From positions 1,298,210 to 1,362,209 of the forward strand of contig KL647297.1 of NCBI GenBank assembly GCA_000727475.1: DNA of 64,000 bases, given 5' to 3'. Positions 44,643-56,554 of the stretch are shown piece after piece. Within the stretch, counting starts at the first letter, position 1, and every line of letters begins with the position of its first letter. The notes under the pieces are model-generated. The model did not search any database. It was not told where the DNA came from and saw only the letters and a program-made list of their open reading frames with translations. The translations under genes were made by a program, and so were the position numbers. The stretch is from Sarcocystis neurona. Taxonomy: Eukaryota > Apicomplexa > Conoidasida > Eucoccidiorida > Sarcocystidae.

Positions 44643-47600
44643 ATGGTGTCGACGTATGACACCTACTGTCTCTTCACGCCAAGTATGTTTGACGCATGTT
44701 ACTTCCTTAGGAGTACCAGGGACTGGGGTTTACCAGATTTTGAAGTGGCGAACAGCGTAGACCGCTCGGTCCCGACGGTTTCGAGCGGCACTACACAGAT
44801 GAAAGAGATGTACTGCGGCGACCCTTCAAGCGCAAATGGTCAAGAGTCACAGCAACAGTTGGATGCCGATGGCGCAAAGAGGAGGTCTGCAGAAGGCCCG
44901 GGCAAGCAGGAGCCAGCAGGCTCCAGCGCAGAAATGTCTACCGTTATGAAAACGGGTCCCGCGCGCGTCGAACTGGTCAGTGTCTTCACGGAGGACGTTG
45001 AAAGTCGCTTTAGTTGCTAGAGGTGTCTCGAGTGACTGGGCTGCACTTCAGTGTGTGGGGCCTGCCTTATATCTGATACTCAGCCCTCTTGCAGTGACAG
45101 AGGGTACGAAGTGAGGCTCAAGCACACTTATGGAAAAAACGCGTACTGTCCTATAACAAGGAAGACAAGTGTGTCACGGAGGTCGTTCGCTTCGTCTCAC
45201 ACTCTCGATAGAGACTCTCGAGCCGTCGTCTGCTCTCTGTTTCAGCACGTGAGGTTTTGGAATTTGACATATACCTTGCCCTCTGGACTACACGGGCGGC
45301 CTTGCCTTTCACAGTGCTGTGGAGAATCAGCATTTTCACCTTCCCGCTTACCCGTCGATTCGCCGTCGAAAACGCGATGGCGTACCACCACGCGACAAAT
45401 ACTACAGGGCCTAAGCGGGTACTTTGCGCCTGGAAAGTTGGTCGGAATTTTGGGACCTTCTGGCGCAGGAAAAAGCACCTTTCTGTCAATTCTGGGCGGC
45501 CGTTTGAAAAGTGGGGTTCGCGGCCGGATCGAGGCGAACGGCAAACCCTTGACCAGTCGCTTTAAGAAAGTTACAGGCTACGTGACGCAGCACGAGTACT
45601 TCTACGACAGCCTAACGGTTGAGGAGACGCTGGATTACACTGCAAGCCTAAGATTAGGCAAAAGTGTGACGCGGGCGCAAAAGAAGGCTAGAGTGGACGA
45701 TGTTATAGCGGCCATGAAACTGGGAAAGTAAGCGTCAAAGCCGCGAGCGCGTCACGAAAGAAAGTCGGTGTGCTTTTGAGGAGACGTCGGTTTTGCGTTG
45801 GAGTTCATGTTCCAGTGTGGCCGTTGACGTCGTCTGTTCTTGCCCGCAGGTGCCGTCACACACGCGTGGGCAGTGTGTACTCGCGTGGGCTGTCAGGTGG
45901 AGAGCTCAAGCGGCTGAACATTGCAAACGAGCTACTGGTCCGCCCTGCATTCCTCCTCCTCGATGAACCCACTAGTGGCCTTGACGCTTCGGTGGCGGCT
46001 GATGTAATTGATCTTCTGAAGAAGACTACTCAAGAAAACCGTTGCACAACGGTGTGCACCATCCACCAGCCGAGCAGTGACGTAAGTATACTGCGCGAGC
46101 GGACTTCATGAATCTGTCGAGATCATGCTGCAAAAAAGCAGTTCTCCACTGCAGTAGCTGTGTGTCTGGTTGGTACTCGGTGCGCAACCATTCTTGCGGC
46201 TTCACACCGATGCGGTACACGAATTTGTCTGCTCGTGGCAGGTTTTTATGAGGTTTGATCGCGTCATGCTCTTGAGGGACGGCCACCTGGTTTACCAGGG
46301 CAGCCCTTCTCAAGTTGGTGCATATTTCAGCTCACTCAATTTTCATTGCCCGGAGGGGCGGAACGTGGCAGACTACGTCATGCAGGTCTTAACAGCAACA
46401 AGCTCGGAGGAATGCAGACATGACGAGCAAGCGGCCACTGAAGTCCCACCGCCGCTAATTGAAGAAGAGCTCGAAGCACACGTTGAGAACGTTGAAAACC
46501 AACGGATAACAGGGAAAGAGATGCTTAATCATACGTCTCGAAGAGAGGTGATTTTTCACACCTCCGGTGCGCCGGCCGCCTCAAACACATGGGAAAAGTT
46601 CAGCACAGCTTTCTATCAGATTCGTTTAAAATGTTGCCGCGAGCGCCGAGGTGAGGGTGTTCGGTGGGCTGCAGGTGCCCAGGTAACCACTGGAGAGGAC
46701 GTCTTAGTGGATGCCTATAAACGGCGCCTGGATAACACTTCCTTTGAAATGCGGCTTTCGGACAGGGTGCCGCATCCAGGCAACACTGATTCGACGAGTA
46801 CGCATGAAGACGCAGGAAAGGACACGATCTGCGCGTTCCCTTCTGCACAAGAAGAGAATTCGCTTCAGAAGAAGACTCAGGGAGGCCTAGGTAAAGTAAA
46901 CTCTCGACTCGGGCAAAAAACGTTTGTTTTTTGCCCAGCCAGCAGCAGGTTGTTCGTCCTCAGCCTTTAATGTCATGCACATAGCTTTCCTAACCCGTTT
47001 GACTCTCTTTTCGAGTACTGGCTGAAACCCGCTTTGCTTGAACTAGAGAGGCGCTCTTTTTTATTCTCAGGAGGCTTATGGAGACGGTTTCTCTGTCGGG
47101 TTTTGTCTCGAGACAGGACCTGCTTGCCGTTCAGTGCAGAGGAAAAAGAATTTTTAGATCCGCCTGGATATTTCCATCAAGTGTGGGCGTTGATCTGCCG
47201 AGGAGTAACGAAGGAAATCAGAGGGAAGGCGGTGCCTTTAGACTTGTTCCAAGGGACACTAACTGGACTGCTCCTGGGCAACATGTATTTTCAAAAGTTA
47301 GCTGTCTACTCGGAGAATGGCCTGAGGGAACGTATGGGTAATGAACTGTCATCGAGAGCCACCACCGCCAGTTCTAAGATATAATTTCGTATGTAGGCAT
47401 GCGGCCTGTTCCTACGCAATTTGTAGCAAGATTGTAGAGTAATTCTGCATATCGAGGAAGCCGTGACATGTAGGACTCACATTGGTTTACTGTTATCTAA
47501 TCACCTCCGCATACAAATATTCGCACGGCTCCGCTTCTTGGGATATTTTCCTGCGGCACAAGGTAAAAGATTGGAGTTTCGTTAAGATATCCGGCGGTGT

Positions 47601-48576
47601 TTTTGTTTCAGGTCTGCTGTACTTTACAGCAACGCATCACATGTACGTTGCGGCGTTCCACGCTTTCAACGCTTTTCCTGTTGAAAGAAATGTCATCGCC
47701 AAAGAGAGAAGCAGCGGCGCGTACAGTTTATCCTGCTATCTGGTAGCAAAAACTGTTATAGATCTGGTCATTCAGGCTGTGGAGCCAACGGTCTGCCTGT
47801 CTCTTCTTTACCCTTTAGCGGGTCTGCCTGGCGGGATACAAAGTTTTCTGGTACGTTGTACGTGTTCTGCTGCCGCCGGACGTGCTATGTTTCTAGTTTC
47901 CGTGTACGCTTGACAGTATCACAAAAGCTGCTGTAGCTCCCCTAGTACTGCCTCCACGCATACGACAACGGAGACGAGAATGTTCAATTGTCATCCGAAT
48001 AGCTCTGCAATCTTGAGCACAGCTGCGAACACTTCTGCTTTATATCGCCGCACTCCTGCACCATAGACTATTGATAAGGAACGATCACGAATTAACGCTG
48101 CGTACCTACGAAAGCGTCTGCTGTCTCGTTTGCAGGCTTTCTGGGCGCAGTTGATGCTGCTGGTGGTCGTTTCTCAGGCTGTAGGCCTGCTTGTTGCAGG
48201 GTTACTGGTGAAGGACCCTCATCTCGGTGGGCCTATACTCTCTGTTCTGTTGATGAGTGCTTTACTCAGCAGCGGACTTTACATGAGCCAGCACCGTCTC
48301 GCACCATGGACTTCTTGGATTCGCTGGCTGGCATTCCCGAATTACTGTGTCAGTAATTTCATACATATTAGCCTAGGTTCCCGAACTCTGTCGTGTGCTG
48401 AGTTTTCATCTTTCTCGTCCTGCCCTCAAAATCCCATCACGGCGGCCATGATTGCGGAAGAGTATACCACCGGTTTGTCGCCTGCGTCGAATGTGTGCAT
48501 TGTTGTCTTGATGGGGGTGGGACTCAAAATACTAAGCTACGCCGCGATGAGAAGGTCGCTAAACCTCAACAGGTAG
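44643..48576 (+). CDS. ABCG-family half-transporter (ABC transporter G)
   Basis: An ATP-driven membrane transporter subunit with its nucleotide-binding domain (NBD) N-terminal and its membrane domain C-terminal, the ABCG/White order. Exons: 44643-44975, 45246-45727, 45850-46081, 46242-46890, 47071-47337, 47612-47850 and 48136-48576 (TAG). All junctions are GT..AG and keep phase; the total is 2,643 nt, or 880 residues. Walker A GPSGAGKST is at 45453-45479 (about residues 181-189); signature LSGGE is at 45890-45904; Walker B LLLDEP is near residue 307, followed by TSGLD; the switch motif TIHQP ends exon 3. Exon 4 continues VFMRFDRVMLL and then adds a long hydrophilic linker. Exons 5-7 hold the membrane helices and an extracellular Cys-containing loop near the end. 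Such half-transporters act as dimers, often moving lipids or sterols; the substrate here is unknown. The ATG at 44643 is the first in frame but is not proven. Introns are short (122-285 bp). Confidence 0.95.
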
Positions 48577-49710
48577 CGTCTCCTCGGGCAGCATCCATTA
48601 ACTAGGCTCATCCATGTGCGCCATTGGGGTTGCACAGCTGCAGACCCTTATAAGGGGGCATCTCTTCAGATGCACTTGTGTTCTTCCCAGTGCGTAACAA
48701 TAACCTGCACGTTCGACACTTACGAGATTGCAAGGTGATTTTTTCTAAGCCCTGCTAAGTCACGCCCTATCCGTCTGGGCTGGAGTGAACGGTGGCTGAA
48801 TAGTGCGCCATACCTGTGGAATCATATGATACCCTACCCATCGCCTGCTCCAGAACGCTTGAGTGAGGTTTCAATTCCATGTTCTGACGATCCGCAATTA
48901 CAAGTTTCAATCAGCGTGCACGAGGTTTTCCTATTTTACCGGAATTGTGAAAACCGGGAGTAGTTTTTGTTGCATATTTGTATGCGTCTCTCTGTTTCCC
49001 GGCTTTCTGCGCACCAATAAGACAGACAGGCTTCTGTTCTAGAAGACAACAGTTGCATGCTGCCCTTGTGAAAGACTTCGACCCGGCGTCGTGAAGCTCG
49101 TAATCAGGTAGAGTTCGTTGAAGCTAATTTGTCGTTGCTCGAGTTGGGTGCACCGGAGACCCCTCCAAGGGAAAAATTCCCCCTTCCACTCGGAAGCTGC
49201 TCCACTCTACGGTTAGAGTGGAAAGCAGAAGCATTGGGGGCGCAAGTAGGAGAGTGGTAGACAATAGCTATTTTGCAAGGGCGCACCGCTTATTATACAC
49301 GCATCATCAATAATGTATGGTTGAGCGTGACTTGAACAAAAAAGCTACCTCTGCGGCACGCCGCTAGTGGGTGGGTGTGTACACTGAGCAGGACATGCTC
49401 TCCCTGAATACGCCAGGGATGTCTGTTAGAGCGACTCCTTCACCTTCGCGTCTGATACTGGTGACCGTACCTACATACTGCAGGAGGGTTCTGTACGCAG
49501 TCTACCAGTCGCTGTGCAGCACATTGTGGAAGGAGTTTTTTTCAAGTATGATGCTTCGTCAGTAAACCAAGTAGCGCTCTGGAAAAGAATTAGCCCGATT
49601 TCTTGCCTGCAAGCAGCGACGAAATGATTGCTCTTTGGTAATTACTTGTAGTTACCAAGACCATTTCGACAAGGACACCTCTACTGATTAAGGGATTCTC
49701 ATTTAGGTCA
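48577..49710. other. Intergenic, nothing recognised
   Basis: Repeat-poor, with only short frames. It contains the presumed 3' untranslated region of the ABCG gene. Confidence 0.5.
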
Positions 49711-49965
49711 TCAGCAGCAAGTTGGAGCACCTGGACTTCGCCGAGGCGGTAGGAATCTTTTCACTGGCAATATAGTAAGAGCAGTCGCGACACACTGCAT
49801 AAAGAGCGGTAGAAGCTGGCCCTCCAGTTGAGCTGAGTACAGATTTACAGTGTTGGGAGTCAAGTGGTAGAGACGAACGTCGACGCCCAAGATCGACTGT
49901 AATAACAAGGGTAATGCATTAGATGCCGCCACATGCAAGAAATCGTCTGCAACTACCACGTTCAC
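49711..49965 (-). CDS. Possible C-terminal exon of a histidine-phosphatase-superfamily protein
   Basis: A minus-strand frame of about 84 codons ending in a stop at 49711. Its start reads as a hydrophobic strand (NVVVADD), then FLHVAASNALPLLLQSILG, then a Pro-Asn-Thr-containing turn and another strand. This resembles the end of phosphoglycerate-mutase-type histidine phosphatases, where a strand leads to the second catalytic His (H-x-x-x-x-x-A-L-L), a helix and an LG turn. The His of FLHVAA would be that residue. I did not find the N-terminal RHG motif on the minus strand up to 54 kb, and a phase-consistent upstream exon is not clear (the nearest frame, 49919-50188, has a GTGAGC donor but the wrong phase). 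The resemblance may be coincidental. Confidence 0.27.
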   Translation of the reverse strand: MNVVVADDFLHVAASNALPLLLQSILGVDVRLYHLTPNTVNLYSAQLEGQLLPLFMQCVATALTILPVKRFLPPRRSPGAPTCC

Positions 49966-52900
49966 TCCTTCGAGTCAGTCGCACCCGATCTATTCCGGAA
50001 CCGTGTAGTTCTGTTGAGGTCGATACATAGGAAACCATCCTGTTTTCCGTAATAGCACTGTTCTTTAACTTCTGTTGAAAGCGACCCACTAACACGCTCA
50101 CCCATCTACGGCACACTCCCACAACTGCTGCATTACTATTTGAAAGGCAATCGCTCTGGGTGGCGACCAGTGTCGCACCTTGGGCCAAAGAAGCCGTCCT
50201 CGGAAGTTTCTGCCTTTCTGCGTACCACCCACGCTCGGTTAGTGCAGCTTGCGTGAAGGCGCTCTTCGCGGGACCCCAGCCTGCATCGCTTCAAAGAGCA
50301 CCAAACGCCGCCTCGCGAGTCTTTATTTTATCTCTGCTGCTTGGGGACGCCGTCGTTCAATTTCCACGATGCTTCTGGTGGTTAGCTGCTGCTGCTCAGC
50401 AGCTTTCTAAAGACGCAATTACCTGCATGTGTAGGTTTTGTAACGTAACACCTGCGAAACTGAGTGTTAAAAAGATCACCCTTTTTGTTGAGATGTGCGA
50501 ATACTGCGGAGATGTGTTTGGGGGAGGAAGACAAACCAACGCATTCACCACACACGCGTAGGAAGCGGGCGAGAAACTGAGGATGCTTCGCGCTGGTGGA
50601 TACAAACCAGCGCGTTCGTGTGGCAATCATTGCAAGGAAGCGGCTACGATGGGCAGATACAAACCAACGCGTTCACCGTACGCGCATGGGACGCGCTGCT
50701 TTGCTGTGGACAAATTTAGGAGGCTTCGAGCATATGTAGGAAGCACGCATCGGTCAGCCGCGTCGAGAAGTCACGCGGGTTGTTACGCACCGCACCTGCC
50801 AAGAAAATAATTGTACCCATTCAATCTAAAATGCATTCTAGTGTGCCACCTGATGTCTTCAAGTGGCGTGCTTTCCAGGCGTCCGGCACGGCGAGAGTGA
50901 CGCTGGCGGGGGCCGCAGAGTCGCATAGCTTTCTTTTTTCTACGAGGTGCAAATTCGTGAGTTCTGGGGTGTAAGACAAAGCTCCTCGGGTGACTATGCG
51001 ACGGATGGAGGCCCTTACGGCAGGGAGTGTCCAATACAGGTAGAGTGTGTTTCCCTGAAGAAACTGGGGTCTCGTCGGTAAAGCGCAAGCGCTTGGGAGT
51101 TCACTACATTTCAGTGTTTTAGGCGCTTCTGGACCTCGCGTCCAAAATCCATCATAAGCCGTTTCGTACCACGACCTCAAAGCCGAACTTTTCACCCTTG
51201 ACCTCCCGAACACATAAGTGAAAATCTTGTGGTCTGGTGGATCTTGAGCTTTATCCAGGTCTCATCTGAAGGCACGGCTATTGCTAATACGCAGGGCCAG
51301 TTATGGCATACGTTATCATAAAGTTAGCCTGCACGTTTACTGGGTGAAAAGGTCGCAAGTGATGAAAAGATGGTGCCTGAGCTTCAACTGCTGTCAGACG
51401 CACCCCTCAGTTATCACGCTGGGTGCCCTGTCTTTAAGGATCTTCTGTACAGCAGGAATCATTGTCTTGCACACAAAGCAACGACCGTGGCTGCCTTTTT
51501 TGCTCAGTGCCGAATGGAAGAAAAGCCCTCCTTGTAACGTGCAGAGTAACGCTCCACTCTGTTGCCGTGTAAAACCCTAGCTACAACAACGCACTGCAGC
51601 TACTGATTCCCCACCTAACATATATCGCTTTCAGCATGTCTCCAGAGTTGCCCGCAGGCTTAACTTCCTTGTGCCCGCATCCAAGATGATTCACCTGCAC
51701 CGACAGCGTTGCCTCAATACAGGGAAGAATACCGCATGCAAGGAGTGTCTGCACGAAAAGTGGAAGGACGCTACTGTGCTCTGCCTGACGGAAGTTCCAA
51801 GTCGGGGACAGTGCTGTTTACCCAGTACGATCTGCCATCCTCCTCAGGACTGACGTAAATTTCGGGCACTTCTTAATGACACCGGTAGAACGTGGTGCCG
51901 CGATTTTCTTCTGTCAGGCGCACTCGCACAGACTCTGTAGAAGTTGTGATTTACTCTAACTCATTATTTGGTCAAAACGGGGTAAGCCCTATCACTGCGT
52001 TGTGTACGTCTGGCCTAAAAACCTTCACGGTGCGGTGCCGCCCACTGGCCAGTCAACTTCCTGCCGACGCAACCTCACTATGAGCCCTCGCGGAGCATTC
52101 TTCAATCTCTTTGCAGCTACGTGTCCATTTTCCACTCGAGGGAGGTACTGGAAAAGGCGGTCGCTTAGTGGTTTACTTTGATGTGTTACAACTGTGTTTG
52201 TTTGACGGCACAGTTGCGCGAAGCTATGTTTCCATGCGAGGAACGCAGGTGTTATCCATGCTGGCTTCCTTCACTTTCCAATTACGAATATTCTTCGCTG
52301 GAAAGCACAAATTGTCCTATGCAGAATGGCTAGGCAGCGCCACCGAAGAAGCGCCGTCAGCCCCCTGTCCACTCACTAAGAAGTGATTGTATAAGGACAG
52401 GAGTCTCAGTGGTTTTTAGGTCTTCTGCAGGGCAGCAGGCGTAGGGGATATCGCACGCAGCCTGTAACCTGCAAATTGTACCAATGCCGACGAGACCAGT
52501 GTAACCTACTTTACAGGGGCAGTGTCGGCGTGAGAATAATTCTCGCACCCGAGACAACATATGCTGACACCATTCGATCTGTATACAGACAGAGGCGCCA
52601 CTAGGTGTGGACTTTGAAGTCGTGTGTCCTCAAGCGCATAATTAGCGCGATGTAGAAGTAATTGTCCGCAATCTACTTGCAAATAGTGGAAAGCCAGGAA
52701 AACGGTAAATTTGACTCCACACACTCATGGTGGAGCACGCCTGCTGTAGACAGATGCCCGCATTGGATATTGCTTGCAGATACTACGCCTAAAGACAAAG
52801 GGGACCTCGACAACAGTTACTGTCGCTGCTTACATGAAACATACAGATACGCATCTGTGATGGGTGAAGATTGTAAAATTGACTTTGAGTCTCGTAACAG

Positions 52901-54251
52901 GTGCGGGATTTTCGTTTTCATTCTACCACCGTTGTACACCCGTGTGTATTGCGTGTATGGCGGACGTGCGCGTCTTCTATCCTCCGTTTCCATTCCACTA
53001 TGTGGTGAACAACAATGGCAGTGTAATCTCCTTCCCCCATTATTGTAAACATCACTATACCAAGGCGTCTGAGTTTCACATCGTATTTGGAAAGTGAAAC
53101 TTCTGCTGTGAACACTCGCTACGGGACCGGCGCAGCTGCTTTGCAGGGGGCTGCACTAGCCTTCGTTGTCGTCGAGTAATGCATACAGGAGGACAGACAC
53201 CTGCCTGATTTTACAAGGGCATGGTGCGCAGTCCCTACAGTACCGGAATGCTTGCTGCGTTGCAGTGAAGTGTTAATTTCTTCCATATGCACATACGCAC
53301 GCAAGGGGTGTATGCGAAGCCGTGAAGATTTAGCTGCGACACGCGTACCTGTATGTGCACGAAGAGAGGAGACAAACTTTTACATACATACGTGCGTGTT
53401 CACGGGCATGAGAAAAGTGGTGCCGCGTCGTGTCACAGTTGCTTCTGCGAGAAGGGGGAAGACACTGCCAAGCAATGGCTATCGCAAAGCTCCTTTCGTG
53501 AATAATGTCGGCACACGGTTTTCTGGTTGTGCTGATCGAGTCAGCTAAAGTGAAGTTTGGCCTCTTCGCATCCTGGTGTCTCAGCTACCAAAGGCTGTAT
53601 AACAGATCCTAATAGGCAGGTGCGTTGCAGATGACGTTAACAAGCGACTGCCGCTACCTGGTGTCGCTAAGCTGTTGCCGGTGCGTCTAAAGGACTCCTG
53701 CTGCGCACGGTCTGCTGCTGGCAAGCCACTTTCACTGCTGTTGCGGCCGTAATCCACTGGCACCGCTGTTGGCGACACGTGCTGCTACTGGTGTTATGCC
53801 TGCATTTGTTGCAAGGACGGAACTATAGCTCTTGCAGCTGCAAAGCTCGCCGGTGCCAGCAAGCTGTGGCTGCTATAGCTGCTGCTGTTGAACGTTGTGG
53901 ACATTTATGTTACACGAGTGGTGTGCTGTTAGTGCTGCTGCTTCTGCCGCACAGGAGTCACCGTCCCCACCGCTGTCTGCGTGCTGGTGAAGGAATAGAA
54001 ATGTTGTTATGGCGAGCCGCCTCAGCCTGTTTTGATCCCTTCACTTGCATGTCGAGGCTGAATTCTGCTCGTGCTGCAGTTTTCCCTGTCAAATGTCGCT
54101 CTTCTTGTTACACAGCCGCGAGTGTTTTGACTCCACGTTAACCTCTATTCGACTGACTTTACCAGACTGCCTTTTTATGTTTGTTCTTAGTCTCGTATAC
54201 GTTGCCTAACACGCCCAGACAACGTGCATGCGGTTAACGTGTGTAGTACGT
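49966..54251. other. Repeat-poor stretch returning to CTG-rich sequence near 53.7 kb
   Basis: Frames of 60-135 codons occur on both strands. The minus-strand frame 50821-51213 is the longest with a complex sequence but has no recognised motif. From about 53.7 to 54.0 kb CTG/GCT triplets reappear, marking the end of the repeat-poor segment. Confidence 0.4.
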
Positions 54252-54593
54252 TTATAACATTTCGTCGAAGTTGTAATATTGCGCATTTTTATCCTCCAGG
54301 GGCACTGTCCCTTCTCTGAGACAGAGACACACGTCAATCAGCCAGTGCGCATGGTAATCAACATTCTTTCTGCAAGAAGAATATCTACGCGGTTGCCAAA
54401 AACTGAGGCGCCATCCCGTGCCTAGCTGGCAGAAATGCATGCGCCGCCGCCTCCTGCACACGCGGAAGAAACCACCTAAAGGTCAGCTCCACAACCCCGG
54501 TAAACTCTGCTGCTGCTAATGTGTTATAAAGACAGCGACCCGCCGTGCAGGAGATAAGTGCAGAGAGACCCAGTGTGTGGGCGACCTCCATTC
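54252..54593 (-). CDS. Possible two-exon 3' end of a minus-strand gene, unknown
   Basis: The candidate last exon is 54369-54252, preceded on the minus strand by the strong acceptor TATTCTTCTTGCAG and ending in a stop. The candidate penultimate exon is 54593-54476, with acceptor TCTTTCACAG and donor TTTAG/GTGG. Both junctions keep phase 2 and give a hydrophobic, Cys-containing segment followed by an acidic C-terminus ending FDEML. The intron would be 106 bp. No family is recognised, a phase match has a one-in-three chance of being accidental, and no upstream exon with the required phase 1 was found. The gene would diverge from the propeller gene starting at 56555. Confidence 0.27.
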
Positions 54594-54599
54594 CTGTGA

Positions 54600-55319
54600 A
54601 AGACGCAGCATCGTGCGACCGCTACCGCATCCGGGCGAGTTCTGCCGCACGACCGCTAGCTGCGCAAGGCGAGAATTTTTCGCGAAAGAAAAGAGAGCAG
54701 CAACTCGTTGAGTATTCGCAAGTTTTTATACAATGAAGGCGGAAGCAAGCAACACCTGCGGTGTTCTCTTTTGAGGACCGGTGCGCAGAGATCAGTTCGA
54801 GAAGAGACTGACGACACGGAGATAAAGAAAATGTCGAAGTGAATCGAAGTTTTCCTCCGTAGAAAGACTTGCTTCCACGGCGGACACGAAGATTACTCGC
54901 CTTTCCTTGTCGAGAGAGGTTCCACTTTCACAGCGAGAAACGATTAGACAGCAGCACCTTGCGCGGCATCCGTGGCAGTTCTCTTCCCCGCATACATTAT
55001 TTCTCTGGGAAAGGCTAAACAGGAGGAGGGTGGGAGGAGAGCCTGACCTTCCGCTCATTTGACCAGGTGCAGTCTACTTCCCTACCGGGAAATTTGTTGT
55101 CGCGAAGCACTGCATCCTCCATCTCTCCCAATTCACCAAAGAACCACGCGGAAAAAGGGGCAGCTTAGACGCGCAACTTTCCATGATACGCGAAAATAAA
55201 GATAACCACAGAGAGCGAACGTGAAGTTGGGGATCCTGTCTACTCACTTGCATTTTACCTCCTTGACGCTCCTCTATGCATCCGCTCAGACGCGTCCAGC
55301 GTGTAACCAAGACGAAACG
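54600..55319. other. Spacer between divergent candidate genes
   Basis: Ordinary composition. A minus-strand ATG frame (55058-54792) could be a 5' exon of the candidate minus-strand gene but shows no suitable phase-1 donor. Confidence 0.35.
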
Positions 55320-55324
55320 CAGAG

Positions 55325-55800
55325 GCCGCAGGCGCAGCAGCAGCAGCTGCTGCAGCATCCGTCTTCGCAGCAGACGAATAAGGAGCAGCAAAATAACAAC
55401 AACCAGGCGAACAGCACCAGCGACAGCCACGGACGGTCCACCACCGGCAGCAGTGGGACACTATCTCCCTCTGCGAGCAGCAGAGAAAAAAAAGACACCA
55501 CCAGTGGCAACAGCACCAGCAACTGCTCCGGCGAAGGCAGGTACAGGCTCAACAACTGCGACGTTGTCTTGCGCACCGGCGCCCGGAGGCTTCTGCCGCA
55601 GCAGCAGCAACACATCCGCTGCTGCAAAAAAGAAGAGCAGCAGCAGCAGCAGGACCAGGAATTCTGTCACCCAGGCCCCGGCTGCACCTGCTGGGCATCA
55701 GGGGGTGGAGCAGCGACAACAACGCTTAAAGCAGCAACACCAGCAGCTGTCACAGCAACACCGACCGCTGTAACAGCAGCAGCGGCGGGTGTAGCAGCAA
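55325..55800. repeat. CAG/GCA-rich block upstream of the propeller gene
   Basis: CAG, GCA and AAC triplets, with frames open in all three plus registers (Gln/Ser/Asn, Ser/Arg or Ala/Thr-rich). It precedes the ATG at 56555 and could be 5' untranslated sequence, or an upstream gene's amino-acid-run exon. Confidence 0.55.
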
Positions 55801-56033
55801 AACCAAATAGCGGCGGTCGCGTGCGTGTTGCCGACTACAGCAGTGCATCCGGACGAAAAGGAGTAGCAAGACTGGTTCAGCAAAATTTTGCTTTGTGTGT
55901 GTCCGCTTTCTCGTGTGTGTACAGGTGCATGCGTAGAAGTAATATGTAGATTAACGCGTCTATGTATCTGCTTCATACATATATTTATCCATACATATAT
56001 AGATAGAAAGGTAGCCCTACACACATGTGTGTT

Positions 56034-56400
56034 GTACCAGTTGCACTCTCATACATAGGCATATACGTATGTACAGAGATACCTTCTGCATAACACGTAC
56101 GTATGTATATACGTATAGCAATTCATAGATATATATATGTATAAATAAGCAGACCTCCAAACGTGTGTCCTGCACCTGTTCCACTTTCACACATAAGCAT
56201 ATGTATATGAATATCTTCTGCACGCACACGGACATATGTATATATATAGCAGTTCATCCGTATATATGTAGATAAGTAGGCCTGTACCCATGTGTATAGT
56301 ACCTGTTGCACCTTCATACATATGCACGTGTATATACATATCTTCTGCACACACACGCACATGTCCATACATAGAAAATTGACTTGATACAAATACATCT
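56034..56400. repeat. Three-copy minisatellite, about 130-139-bp period
   Basis: Copies start near 56034, 56173 and 56302. Each has ACCTGTTGCACTTTCATACAT (or a one- to three-base variant), then GCATATG, then ATCTTCTGCAC (ACCTTCTGCAT in the first copy); the first two continue into a TATATA stretch and AGCAGTTCAT. It lies between the CAG block and the start of the propeller gene. Confidence 0.8.
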
Positions 56401-56554
56401 AAACGTGAAGGTATTGCCTCGAGAAATGTGTCTTCGTAAGATGGTCCGGTGAGCAGGAAGGAGACGGAGAGAGTTCTGCGGAGAGAAGACGACGTGCGCG
56501 GTGTGCAGCAGCAAAACAGCAACAGAAAAGACGGGAGATAGAGGACCAGACAAA

